Positions 1-6,105 of a DNA stretch of 6,105 nt are shown here, one piece after another. A model generated the notes under the pieces. The model did not search any database, was not told the DNA's origin, and saw nothing but the letters and a program-made list of their open reading frames with translations. Each line of letters opens with the position of its first letter. Position 1 is the stretch's first letter. This stretch comes from Chloroflexota bacterium (GTDB taxonomy: Bacteria > Chloroflexota > Limnocylindria > Limnocylindrales > CSP1-4), in assembly GCA_021812735.1 (NCBI GenBank), contig JAKAMV010000634.1:1-6105 (forward strand). Reading direction: 5' to 3'. Position numbers and translations under genes: made by a program.

Positions 1-65
1 CGTCCCCCGTCGGGCACACGCTCGAGCGGCCGGCAGCGATCCGGGTGGAGCTCGTGGGCGCCTGA
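1..65 (+). CDS. C-terminal tail of an unidentified upstream protein (partial, 5' end outside window)
   Basis: One plus-strand frame runs open from base 3 to a TGA at 63-65, giving 20 residues that end in IRVELVGA. Every one of the 20 sense codons but one (GCA) ends in G or C, matching the codon habit of the complete genes here, so this looks like a real gene end. The tail is too short to assign a family. The pattern of alternating hydrophobic residues (IRVELV) is compatible with a final beta strand. The gene runs in the same direction as the phosphoglucomutase that begins 70 bases later, so the two could be co-transcribed, although a weak promoter-like -10 lies in the gap. The call rests on codon bias and frame only. 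Confidence 0.55.
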   Translation, partial: SPVGHTLERPAAIRVELVGA

Positions 66-90
66 CGCCTCGGGTCGCGGCGGGGAGCGC

Positions 91-96
91 TATCGT
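91..96 (+). promoter_or_regulatory. Possible -10 element for phosphoglucomutase gene
   Basis: TATCGT matches the TAnnnT pattern and lies 39 bases before the ATG at 136, in the 70-base gap after the upstream stop. No convincing -35 hexamer sits 16-18 bases upstream. A small palindrome, TCGTG-CA-CACGA (93-104), overlaps the expected transcription start. There is no strong Shine-Dalgarno sequence before the ATG, only CAGG at 127-130. This is a weak assignment, and read-through from the upstream gene is an alternative. Confidence 0.25.
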
Positions 97-135
97 GCAC
101 ACGACCATCTCCGCCGCGACCGCACCCAGGCTCCG

Positions 136-1788
136 ATGAGCCAGCATCCCCGCGCCGGCCAGCCCGCCGCCGCGTCCGACCTCGTGGACATCCCGGCCCT
201 GCTGCGGGCTTTCGAAGAGCTGCGTCCCGACCCCTCCGAACCCGCCCAGCGCGTGGCGTTCGGCACCTCGGGCCACCGCGGGTCCGCGTTCCGGCGGGCG
301 TTCAACGAGCTCCACATCCTGGCCACCACTGAGGCGATCTGCCGCTACCGCGCGACGCGGGGCTACACCGGGCCGCTGTTTATCGGCCGCGACACCCACG
401 CCCTCTCGGAGCCCGCGTGGCGGACCGCGCTCGAGGTGCTGGTCGCCAACGGCGTGGACGTGCGGGTCGATGCCGAGGACGGCTACACGCCCACCCCGGC
501 CGTCTCGCACGCGATCCTCGTGGCGAACCGCGACCGCGGCGCCGGGCCGGCGGGCCTTGCCGACGGCATCGTCGTCACCCCGTCGCACAACCCGCCCGAC
601 GACGGTGGCTTCAAGTACAACCCGCCCAACGGCGGCCCGGCCGACACCGACGTGACCCGCTGGATCCAGGACGAGGCGAACCGGATCCTGGCGGCCTCGG
701 GCTCGGACGGGCTCGACGGCGTGCGGCGCCTCCCCTTCGAGCGGGCGCGGGCGCAGGCGGTCGGCTACGACTTCCGCGGCACGTACGTGGAGGACCTGGC
801 CAACGTCATCGACATGGCGGCGATCGCCGCGTCGGGCCTGCGGCTGGGCGTGGACCCGCTGGGTGGCGCCTCGGTGGCCTACTGGGGCCTGGTCGGCGAG
901 CACTACGGCCTCGACCTCACGGTGACGAACGAGCGCGTCGATCCCGCGTTCGGCTTCATGACCCTCGACTGGGACGGCAAGATCCGCATGGACCCGTCGT
1001 CGCCGTTCGCGATGGCGGGCCTGGTGGGGCTGCGCGACCGCTTCGACATGGCGATGGGCAACGACGCGGACGCCGACCGCCACGGGATCGTGGTGCCCGG
1101 TGCCGGGCTGATGAACCCGAACCACGTGCTCGCGGCCGCGATCTCATACCTGTTCGGCGGCGGCCGGGACTGGGACGCCCGGGTGGCGGTCGGCAAGACG
1201 CTCGTCTCGTCCTCGATCATCGACCGGGTGGTGTCCTCGCTGGGCCGCCAGCTGGTCGAGGTCCCGGTGGGCTTCAAGTGGTTCGTCGACGGCCTCGGGG
1301 ACGGGTCGATCGGGTTTGGCGGCGAGGAGAGCGCCGGCGCATCGTTCTTGCGTCGCGACGGCACGGTGTGGACCACCGACAAGGACGGGCTGATCGCGGA
1401 CCTGCTGGCGGCCGAGCTGACCGCGAAGCTGGGCAAGAACCCGGCCGAGGTGTACGCGGAGCTCACAACGATGTTCGGGGCGCCCGCCTACCGCCGGGTT
1501 GACGCGCCCGCCACCCCCGAGGCCAAGGCCGCGCTTTCGCGCCTCTCGCCGTCGTCGATCACCGCCGAGAAGCTCGCCGGCGACCCCATCACGGCCAAAC
1601 TCACCCGCGCTCCGGGCAACGGCGCGCTGATCGGCGGGCTCAAGGTGACCACCGACTTCGGCTGGTTCGCGGCCCGGCCGTCGGGCACGGAGAACGTGAC
1701 CAAGCTGTACGCCGAGTCCTTCATGGGCGAGGACCACCTGGCGCGCATCCTCGACGAGGCCCAGGCGATCATCGCGGCGGCCTCGTAG
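136..1788 (+). CDS. pgm: Phosphoglucomutase, alpha-D-glucose phosphate-specific
   Basis: This cytosolic enzyme interconverts glucose 1-phosphate and glucose 6-phosphate, linking glycolysis to glycogen/trehalose synthesis and UDP-glucose-dependent envelope sugars. At 550 residues it is close to the 546 of E. coli Pgm. All four active-site elements of the alpha-D-phosphohexomutase superfamily are visible: the phosphoserine loop TPSHNP (Ser150), the magnesium loop GNDADADRH (Asp310, Asp312, Asp314), the sugar-binding loop GEESAG (396-401) and the phosphate-binding loop RPSGTEN (514-520). The N-terminus ([13 protein letters not shown], then [11 protein letters not shown] at 42-52) lines up with the start of E. 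coli Pgm, and no in-frame start lies further upstream, which supports the ATG at 136. GEESAG and the overall E. coli Pgm-like layout point to glucose rather than mannose or glucosamine phosphates. It converges on the MFS gene, with only 36 bases between the stop codons. No frameshift or missing catalytic residue is seen. Confidence 0.96.
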   Translation: MSQHPRAGQPAAASDLVDIPALLRAFEELRPDPSEPAQRVAFGTSGHRGSAFRRAFNELHILATTEAICRYRATRGYTGPLFIGRDTHALSEPAWRTALEVLVANGVDVRVDAEDGYTPTPAVSHAILVANRDRGAGPAGLADGIVVTPSHNPPDDGGFKYNPPNGGPADTDVTRWIQDEANRILAASGSDGLDGVRRLPFERARAQAVGYDFRGTYVEDLANVIDMAAIAASGLRLGVDPLGGASVAYWGLVGEHYGLDLTVTNERVDPAFGFMTLDWDGKIRMDPSSPFAMAGLVGLRDRFDMAMGNDADADRHGIVVPGAGLMNPNHVLAAAISYLFGGGRDWDARVAVGKTLVSSSIIDRVVSSLGRQLVEVPVGFKWFVDGLGDGSIGFGGEESAGASFLRRDGTVWTTDKDGLIADLLAAELTAKLGKNPAEVYAELTTMFGAPAYRRVDAPATPEAKAALSRLSPSSITAEKLAGDPITAKLTRAPGNGALIGGLKVTTDFGWFAARPSGTENVTKLYAESFMGEDHLARILDEAQAIIAAAS

Positions 1789-1789
1789 G

Positions 1790-1825
1790 GCCAGTCGCGG
1801 GTCGGCGCCTCGGGTCGCGCCTGGC
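1790..1825. terminator. Imperfect hairpin between convergent genes, possible bidirectional terminator
   Basis: Arms GCCAGTCGCG (1790-1799) and CGCGCCTGGC (1816-1825) pair over 10 positions with a single T-C mismatch, around a 16-base loop that contains the self-complementary GGCGCC. It lies between the pgm stop (1786-1788) and the MFS stop (1825-1827), where a shared terminator would be expected. Neither side has a T-tract, so it is not a canonical intrinsic terminator. It could be a rho-independent variant typical of GC-rich genomes, or chance pairing in GC-rich DNA. Confidence 0.35.
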
Positions 1826-3144
1826 TAGACGGACCCCTGCGCCGCGGCATTCGTTGGATTGGGCGCGGCCTCGGGCAGGCCGCGCAGGCCCGGGATCGGC
1901 GAGCGCACCAGCCACAGCACGCCCAGCGATCCCCCGATGGTCACGACGAACAGCGTCTCGCGGACGCCGATGACGCCCCCCAGCAGCCCGCCGAGGATCG
2001 CGCCCACCGGCCGGATCCCGTAGTTGACGAAGCGGAACGCGCCCATCGCCCGGGATCGGATGGCGCCCGGCGTCCGGGCGGCGAGGACCGCCCCGACGTT
2101 GATGTCGAGGATCTGCACGCCGAGCCCGGCCAGGAACTCGACCGCGAACAGCATCGCGATGACGGCCTCGGACGGACCGCTGACCAGCGGCACCAGGATG
2201 ATCGGGACCGGGAACAGCACGCAGCCCAGCGTGAATGCCCCGCCCAGGCCGAGCCGCACGCCGACCCGGGAGGCGATGACCGCCCCGGCGACGCCGCCAA
2301 TCGCCCCGGCGCCGAGGGCCGCCCCGAGCACGCCCGGGCTCACCCCCAAGATCGTCGTGACGTACAGGATGAAGAGTGCCTGGAAGCAGAAGTTGAACAG
2401 GTTGATCGTCGCGACCGACAGCAGGATCGGGCGCATGATCGGGTCGCGGAAGATGAACAGCAGCCCGGTCGACAGCCGTGAGCGCAGCGACTCCTCGACG
2501 ATCTCAACCGCCGGCTCGTCGGCGCGGATGCGCCCGAGGAACAGCGCTGACCCGACAAAGGACAGGGCGTCCGCGAGCAGCGCGATCGGCGCGCTCAGCA
2601 GCTGGACGAGGACACCCGCCAGGGCGGGGCCGCCCACGTGTGCGAGCGCGCGGCTCCCGGAGAACAGCGAGTTTGCCTGGACGAGCGCCTCGCGCCGGAC
2701 CACTGCCACGAGCAGCGTGTTCCACGAGATGTCGAACACGACGGCCATCGAGCCGGTCAGGAATCCGACGACGTAGAGCTGGGGCATCGACAGGGCGTGC
2801 GCCAGGTAGGCGAGCGGGATGCTGGCGATCAGCGCCGCGCGGGCGATGTCCGCAGCGATCATCAGGCGCCGGCGATGGCGAACCCGGTCCAGCCACACGC
2901 CGGCCGGCAGCGAGAACAGCAGGTGCGGCAGCAGGCCCACCGCGAGCAGCGTGCCCATCTGCGTCGCGTCGGCGCCGAGCACGAGCACCGCGACGAGCGG
3001 GAGCCCGAGCTGGGTGACTTGGTCGCCGAAGACCGAGATCGTCTGGCCGAGCCAGAAGCGCCTGAAGTCAAGCTCGTGGAGCAGGGGAGACACCATCCGC
3101 CCGGCGAGGCGGCGGACGAGGCCCGGGCGCGGCCGGCCGCTCAT
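1825..3144 (-). CDS. MFS transporter, probable drug/small-molecule exporter (MFS_3/EntS-like type)
   Basis: This 439-residue inner-membrane protein shows about twelve hydrophobic segments (approximately residues 33-56, 64-85, 97-117, 121-143, 166-186, 187-205, 240-265, 268-292, 302-322, 326-346, 372-394 and 396-414), with a charged central loop at about 206-235. The loop after the second segment carries the MFS motif A variant AGVWLDRVRHRRR (81-93). The opening (FRRFWLGQTISVFGDQVTQL, 28-47) and the segment VFDISWNTLLVAVVRREALV (136-155) resemble MFS_3/EntS-type exporters often annotated as macrolide or multidrug efflux. The substrate cannot be read from sequence. Its ATG overlaps the TGA of the regulator gene by 4 bases (ATGA, 3141-3144), and no Shine-Dalgarno sequence precedes it, so translation is probably coupled to the regulator. 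Expression should therefore follow the promoter and operator at 3738-3779. The polar C-terminal tail (about 415-439) is unremarkable. Confidence 0.9.
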   Translation of the reverse strand: MSGRPRPGLVRRLAGRMVSPLLHELDFRRFWLGQTISVFGDQVTQLGLPLVAVLVLGADATQMGTLLAVGLLPHLLFSLPAGVWLDRVRHRRRLMIAADIARAALIASIPLAYLAHALSMPQLYVVGFLTGSMAVVFDISWNTLLVAVVRREALVQANSLFSGSRALAHVGGPALAGVLVQLLSAPIALLADALSFVGSALFLGRIRADEPAVEIVEESLRSRLSTGLLFIFRDPIMRPILLSVATINLFNFCFQALFILYVTTILGVSPGVLGAALGAGAIGGVAGAVIASRVGVRLGLGGAFTLGCVLFPVPIILVPLVSGPSEAVIAMLFAVEFLAGLGVQILDINVGAVLAARTPGAIRSRAMGAFRFVNYGIRPVGAILGGLLGGVIGVRETLFVVTIGGSLGVLWLVRSPIPGLRGLPEAAPNPTNAAAQGSV

Positions 3145-3731
3145 TGGAGGACCGGCAGCGGGAAGCCGTGCCAGATGATCACGACGGTTCGAGAGTCGGG
3201 GTCGGGGTCACCCTGGGCCGCTCCCGCGCGCTGCTGGTAGCGGGTGACGACGGCATTCACCTCGGCCAGCGCGGCCTTGAGGTCCTCCGGGCTGGCGCGG
3301 AACGCGAGGTCGCCGAACCCGGCGGCCGCCCGCCACGACGCCGGCTCCTCGGCCTCGCCGCGGAGGTACGCCTCGAGCCTCTGGTCGTATGCATCGAAGA
3401 TCCGGCGGCGGAGGAGGTCAGCGGCAGCGCTCGACGGGGGCGAATCGCCGAAACCCGAGGGCTCCCACGAGGTCACGTCGTGGCTGGCCTTCCAGGCGTG
3501 CTCGCGGCGGTCGCGGCCGGCCGCCTCGGCCGGCTCGATGAACCCCGCCCTGGCGAGCTGCCGGAGGTGGTAGCTGACCGCGTTCGGCCCTGCGAGTACC
3601 TGCTCGCCGAGCGCCGTCGCCGTCGCGGGGCCGCCGACGCGCAGCAAGCCGAGGAGCCGAAGTCGGAGTGGGTGGCCGAGCGCCCGGAGCCCGGCCAGAT
3701 CCGTGACCTGCTTGACGCCTGCTTCGTGCAT
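3141..3731 (-). CDS. ArsR/HTH_20-family winged-helix transcriptional regulator
   Basis: From the ATG at 3731 this encodes a 196-residue DNA-binding protein. Residues about 10-85 form an ArsR-like winged helix: RALGHPLRLRLLGLL (16-30) is the characteristic first-helix motif, followed by a helix-turn-helix with recognition helix NAVSYHLRQLARAGF (50-64) and a wing with charged turn AGRDRREHAW (71-80). Residues about 100-170 are mostly helical and probably form the dimer or ligand domain. The protein has no cysteine, so the thiolate metal sites of classical ArsR/SmtB sensors are absent and an organic ligand is more likely. A longer form starting with TTG at 3752 is possible, but that start lies between the -35 and -10 hexamers of the best promoter, so the ATG is preferred. 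The stop overlaps the MFS start (ATGA), making this a regulator-transporter operon. It probably represses its own operon through the inverted repeat at 3760-3779. Family call strong; ligand unknown. Confidence 0.88.
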   Translation of the reverse strand: MHEAGVKQVTDLAGLRALGHPLRLRLLGLLRVGGPATATALGEQVLAGPNAVSYHLRQLARAGFIEPAEAAGRDRREHAWKASHDVTSWEPSGFGDSPPSSAAADLLRRRIFDAYDQRLEAYLRGEAEEPASWRAAAGFGDLAFRASPEDLKAALAEVNAVVTRYQQRAGAAQGDPDPDSRTVVIIWHGFPLPVLQ

Positions 3732-3737
3732 GGCGCG

Positions 3738-3766
3738 ACAGTAGACCCGCAAGGAACATTGCGCAA
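3738..3766 (-). promoter_or_regulatory. Promoter of the regulator-MFS operon, predicted leaderless start
   Basis: Read on the minus strand, TTGCGC (3761-3766) is followed by exactly 17 bases and then TACTGT (3738-3743), a good sigma-70-type pair. Six bases later comes the ATG of the regulator (3731). Transcription would start at or next to the A of that ATG, giving a message without a 5' leader, and there is no Shine-Dalgarno sequence to argue otherwise. The -35 hexamer lies inside one arm of the inverted repeat at 3760-3779, so a bound repressor would block RNA polymerase. Confidence 0.6.
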
Positions 3767-3779
3767 GTGTTGTTGCGCA
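3760..3779. promoter_or_regulatory. Putative operator: 7-bp inverted repeat, 6-bp spacer
   Basis: Plus-strand TGCGCAA (3760-3766) and TTGCGCA (3773-3779) are perfect reverse complements separated by GTGTTG. Allowing a one-base bulge, the symmetry extends outward to CAT and ATG (about 3757-3783). One arm also sits in a full 8-bp palindrome, TTGCGCAA (3759-3766). The site is relatively AT-rich for this window, overlaps the -35 hexamer and lies just upstream of a winged-helix regulator gene, which is where a dimeric ArsR-type repressor would bind for autoregulation. As RNA it could also form a 7-bp hairpin with a 6-base loop followed by a moderately U-rich ATGTTCCTT, so a weak terminator for the peptidase gene is an alternative or additional role. 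Confidence 0.55.
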
Positions 3780-3794
3780 TATGCCCGCTGCGCC

Positions 3795-5870
3795 CTACCT
3801 TTCGCCAGCCCCGCCGATCGCCCAGTCGAGGAACGCGAGGACGTCGGCGCGCTCGGCGATGAGCTTGCTGACCGGCTTGCCGGCGCCGTGGCCGGCGTCT
3901 GTGTCCACCCGGATCAGCACGGGAGCGTCGCCCGCCTGGGCTGTCTGGAGCGCAGCGGCGAACTTGAGCGAGTGGCCTGGCACCACGCGGTCGTCGTGGT
4001 CGGCGGTGGTGACCAAGGTCGGCGGGTAGGCGGTGCCGGGGCGGATGGCGTGGAGCGGCGAGTACGCCCGCACCCAGCGGAACTGCTCGGGGTCGTCGGG
4101 GTCGCCGTAGTCGCTCGTCCAGCCCCAACCGATCGTGAACCGGTGGAAGCGGAGCATGTCCATCACGCCCACCTCGGGGACCGCCGCGCCCAGCAGCTCG
4201 GGGTGCTGGGTCAGCGTCGCCCCAACGAGGAGCCCGCCGTTCGAGCGGCCGGTGATCCCGGTCCGGGCCGGCCGCGTCCAGCCGCTGGTGGCGAGCCAGC
4301 GGAGGGCCGCCGCGAAGTCGTCGAACACGTTCTGCTTGTTGGCGAGGCGCCCTGCATCGTGCCAGGCCGTGCCGTACTCGGAGCCGCCGCGCAGCGACGC
4401 GACCGCGAGCAGGCCGCCCCGCTCCATCCAGGCCAGCCACTCGGGCTTGAACCGGGGTCCGACCGCGATGCTGAACCCGCCATAACCGTACAGCAGCGTC
4501 GGCACCTCGCCGTTGGGCTCGATGTCGCGCCGGTGGGCGAGGAACAGCGGGAAGCGGGTCCCGTCGGCCGAGACCGGGAACACCTCCTCGGTGACGAAGT
4601 CGTCGGGGTCCCACGGCAGGCCGGAATCGGGCAGGGCCTCGACGCTGCCGTCGGCGACCCGGACGGCCAGCACTCGCTTGGGCGCTGTGAACTGGTCCAG
4701 GGCGAGGTAGAGCGTCGCGTCCTCGCGTCGGCCGGCCATAGCGTCTGCGGTGCCGGCGCCCGGGAGCTCGACCTGCCCCACGGGCGTGCCGTCCAGCTCG
4801 AACAGGGCCAGGCGGCTGTGGGCGTCGTGGAGGGTGACGGCGGCGAACCGCCCGCCCACGAGCGTGACGCGCTCGAGAGCATCCGGGCCCTCGGCGATGA
4901 CCTCGCGAAGCGTCACGGTCGGGTCGTCCGCGTCGATCGCGACGAGGCGTCGGTTGGGCGCGCCGAGGTTCGTTCGCAGGTACAGCGTTCGGCCGACGGT
5001 CGCCACCAGCTCGTACTCGGCGTCTGCGTCGCCAAGGAGCGGGCGCACGACGAGCGGGCCGCCGGCGAACTCGCGGAGGTCCGCCACGTGGATCCGGGTC
5101 TCGGGGTCGGTCCCGCGCCAGACCGTGATCACCAGCAGGTCGCCGTCCGCGGAGACCTCCGGCTCGAAGCCCCAGTCGTCGTGGTCGGGCCGCTCGTAGA
5201 CGATGGGGTCGTCGGCGGGGTCCGACCCCAGGCGGTGGTAGCGCAGCTGCATCCCCAGGTTCGGGGCGTCGAAGGCGGCACCGGGCGCGGGCTCCGGGAA
5301 GCGGCCGTAGATGAACCCGGCCTCGTCGTGCGTCCAGGCCGCCCCGGAGAACTTGCTCCACGGGATCCGATCGGGCAGCTCGGTCCCGTCGTCGGTGCGG
5401 ATCACGCGCCAGGTCTGCCAGTCGGAGCCCGCCTCGGAGGTCGCGATCGCCACGAGTCGCCCGCTCTCCGAGACGGAGATCAAGTTGAGCGTCGTGGTGC
5501 CGGCGGTGTTAAGGGCGTTGGGGTCGAGCAGCACCCTGCCCTCGGCATCGGGCGCGTCGGCCGTCCAGAGCACGTCCTGGTTCTGGAGGCCCGTGTTCCG
5601 CAGCTGGAACCAGCGCTCCCCGCGACGCCAGGGGACGCCGCGGCGTGGGATGTCCCAAAGCTGCCCGAGCCGGGCCCGGATGGGGTCCCGGGTGGGGATC
5701 GCCGCCAGCAGCGACTCGGTCAGCAGGTTCTGGGCCTCGATCCAGCCGCGCGTCGCCGGCGCGTCGGTGTCCTCGAGCGGTCGGTACGGGTCCCGGATCA
5801 GCGCGCCGTGGTAGTCGTCAACCTGGTCGGAGGTCGGCGGCACGGGGTACGAGATCGGCATGGTGGGCAT
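3795..5870 (-). CDS. Prolyl oligopeptidase (prolyl endopeptidase, peptidase family S9A)
   Basis: This 691-residue serine peptidase cleaves after proline in short peptides and probably acts in the cytosol, since no signal peptide is visible. The order is a short N-terminal segment (1 to about 72, with the typical DPYRPLED at 27-34), a seven-bladed propeller (about 73-415, Peptidase_S9_N) and an alpha/beta-hydrolase domain (about 416-691). The triad is intact: Ser543 in GRSNGG, Asp626 in DHDDRV and His661 in AGHGAG. By comparison with pig prolyl oligopeptidase (Ser554, Asp641, His680), the oxyanion tyrosine (Tyr463 in YGYGGF) and proline-pocket residues (Phe466, Asn544, Trp584, Tyr588, Arg628) are also conserved, which favours true prolyl oligopeptidase over oligopeptidase B. 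The protein has no cysteine, so the thiol sensitivity of the pig enzyme should be missing. The ATG at 5870 is chosen because a TAnnnT box lies 6 bases upstream; a second in-frame ATG at 5861 is the alternative. It lies upstream of the regulator operon on the same strand. Confidence 0.95.
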   Translation of the reverse strand: MPTMPISYPVPPTSDQVDDYHGALIRDPYRPLEDTDAPATRGWIEAQNLLTESLLAAIPTRDPIRARLGQLWDIPRRGVPWRRGERWFQLRNTGLQNQDVLWTADAPDAEGRVLLDPNALNTAGTTTLNLISVSESGRLVAIATSEAGSDWQTWRVIRTDDGTELPDRIPWSKFSGAAWTHDEAGFIYGRFPEPAPGAAFDAPNLGMQLRYHRLGSDPADDPIVYERPDHDDWGFEPEVSADGDLLVITVWRGTDPETRIHVADLREFAGGPLVVRPLLGDADAEYELVATVGRTLYLRTNLGAPNRRLVAIDADDPTVTLREVIAEGPDALERVTLVGGRFAAVTLHDAHSRLALFELDGTPVGQVELPGAGTADAMAGRREDATLYLALDQFTAPKRVLAVRVADGSVEALPDSGLPWDPDDFVTEEVFPVSADGTRFPLFLAHRRDIEPNGEVPTLLYGYGGFSIAVGPRFKPEWLAWMERGGLLAVASLRGGSEYGTAWHDAGRLANKQNVFDDFAAALRWLATSGWTRPARTGITGRSNGGLLVGATLTQHPELLGAAVPEVGVMDMLRFHRFTIGWGWTSDYGDPDDPEQFRWVRAYSPLHAIRPGTAYPPTLVTTADHDDRVVPGHSLKFAAALQTAQAGDAPVLIRVDTDAGHGAGKPVSKLIAERADVLAFLDWAIGGAGER

Positions 5871-5876
5871 GCCCGC

Positions 5877-5882
5877 ATGGTA
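5877..5882 (-). promoter_or_regulatory. -10 element of the prolyl oligopeptidase gene, predicted leaderless
   Basis: TACCAT on the minus strand ends 6 bases before the ATG at 5870, the same geometry as the regulator promoter at 3738-3743. No TTG-type -35 hexamer is found 16-18 bases upstream (the 17-bp position reads AGCCCC), and no Shine-Dalgarno sequence precedes the ATG. The placement suggests a leaderless message. Confidence is moderate because a six-base box alone is weak evidence. Confidence 0.4.
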
Positions 5883-5921
5883 TCGGGCGGGGTCTGGCCG
5901 GGGCTCGGGACCGCCTGTGCC

Positions 5922-5961
5922 CGGCCCTCGGCTGCGGCCCGCGCCGGTTCGGCCCTCGGCT
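5922..5961. repeat. Two exact 12-bp direct repeats upstream of the peptidase gene
   Basis: CGGCCCTCGGCT occurs at 5922-5933 and again at 5950-5961, starts 28 bases apart, in the 108-base gap between the pirin stop and the peptidase start. A third, degenerate copy (8 of 12 matches) lies at 5899-5910. The copies stand upstream of the predicted -10 of the peptidase gene. They could be regulator sites or remnants of a local duplication. The repeats are GC-only apart from two T residues, so low complexity weakens the case. Confidence 0.5.
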
Positions 5962-5978
5962 CCCTTCCCGTCGGCCGT

Positions 5979-6105
5979 CTATGCCCCGTCGGACGGAGCC
6001 GAGGTCTCGATCGTCGCGGGCGCTCCGTGGACCGCGGGGATCGTCCCGATCCGGCCGGCCTGATAGTCGCGGAAGGCCGTGACGACCTCCTCGCGCGTGT
6101 TCATC
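5979..6105 (-). CDS. Pirin-family protein, C-terminal end (partial, 5' part outside window)
   Basis: Reading the minus strand from the window edge gives 41 residues ending at a TAG (5979-5981). They open with MNTREEVVTAFRDYQAGR, which matches the conserved C-terminal signature of pirins, where the sequence usually reads VMNTREEI..AF.DYQ.GR. The single base left at 6105 is a G on the coding strand, consistent with a preceding valine codon, so the methionine here is internal and not a start. Pirins are bicupin iron proteins; bacterial members include quercetin 2,3-dioxygenases and regulators of metabolic enzymes, but the activity of this one cannot be told from its tail, which lacks the metal-binding cupin part. 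The residues after QAGR (about 23, ending PSDGA) are variable in the family. The gene runs in the same direction as the peptidase and ends 108 bases before it. Confidence 0.85.
   Translation of the reverse strand, partial: MNTREEVVTAFRDYQAGRIGTIPAVHGAPATIETSAPSDGA

Noticed and set aside
417..1502. A 361-codon plus-strand open frame inside pgm
   Set aside because: It is Arg/Gly/Ala-rich off-frame translation of the phosphoglucomutase gene with no recognisable domain.
66..1819. A 14-bp exact direct repeat (CGCCTCGGGTCGCG) at 66-79 and 1806-1819, just after the two plus-strand stop codons and flanking pgm
   Set aside because: It is suggestive of insertion-site duplications or a terminator motif. 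However, at this base composition about one exact 14-mer pair is expected by chance in 6 kb, and pgm has native codon use and no mobility genes nearby.
1144..1850. Antisense open frames across the 3' half of pgm and the convergent gap
   Set aside because: They have no family resemblance and no start signals. Long antisense frames are common opposite GC-rich genes because stop codons are rare there.
3732..3752. The longer regulator start (TTG at 3752), adding seven residues including the only cysteine
   Set aside because: The extra codons cover the -10 and spacer of the best promoter and lack a ribosome-binding site. The extension adds nothing to the winged-helix fold.
3418..5361. A 647-codon open frame on the minus strand, spanning most of the peptidase gene and the start of the regulator gene in another frame
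   Set aside because: Its translation is a low-complexity run of Arg, Ala, Gly and Pro, as expected for an off-frame reading of GC-rich codons. The overlapped frames encode clear protein families with intact motifs, so this is a shadow.
5860..6082. Plus-strand open frames between the peptidase start and the window end
   Set aside because: They lie opposite the pirin fragment and the peptidase promoter region and show Arg/Pro/Gly-rich translation without domain features.

Overview
The window is very GC-rich (roughly 70% or more by eye) and densely coded, and nearly all codons end in G or C. This fits a high-GC bacterium such as an actinomycete-like or Chloroflexota-like lineage. No rRNA or clear lineage marker is present, so the phylum is not resolved. 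There are no tRNA genes, CRISPR arrays, transposases or integrases.

Layout, left to right: (1) 1-65, the last 20 codons of a plus-strand gene of unknown identity; (2) 136-1788, a complete plus-strand phosphoglucomutase of the E. coli Pgm type; (3) 1789-1824, a short convergent gap with an imperfect hairpin; (4) 1825-3144 and 3141-3731, a minus-strand two-gene operon in which a cysteine-free ArsR/HTH_20-type regulator precedes an MFS exporter-like permease with a 4-nt ATGA overlap; (5) 3795-5870, a minus-strand prolyl oligopeptidase (S9A) with an intact catalytic triad; (6) 5979-6105, the C-terminal end of a minus-strand pirin-family protein, too short to stand out as an open reading frame.

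The most informative non-coding stretch is the short gap between the peptidase and the regulator. It holds a perfect 7-bp inverted repeat (TGCGCAA-N6-TTGCGCA in the minus-strand reading) whose proximal arm supplies the -35 hexamer TTGCGC. This is followed by a 17-bp spacer, the -10 hexamer TACTGT, six bases and then an ATG. The layout suggests an autoregulated, leaderless regulator-exporter operon and argues for the ATG at 3731 over the longer TTG-started form at 3752. The peptidase gene has the same TAnnnT-N6-ATG geometry, so leaderless translation may be common in this genome.

Functionally, the window combines housekeeping carbohydrate metabolism (Pgm), cytosolic peptide turnover (prolyl oligopeptidase), a pirin and a small inducible efflux module with unknown ligand and substrate. 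I see no clear evidence for a new multi-gene system. The efflux switch and its operator are the best candidates for something uncharacterised.
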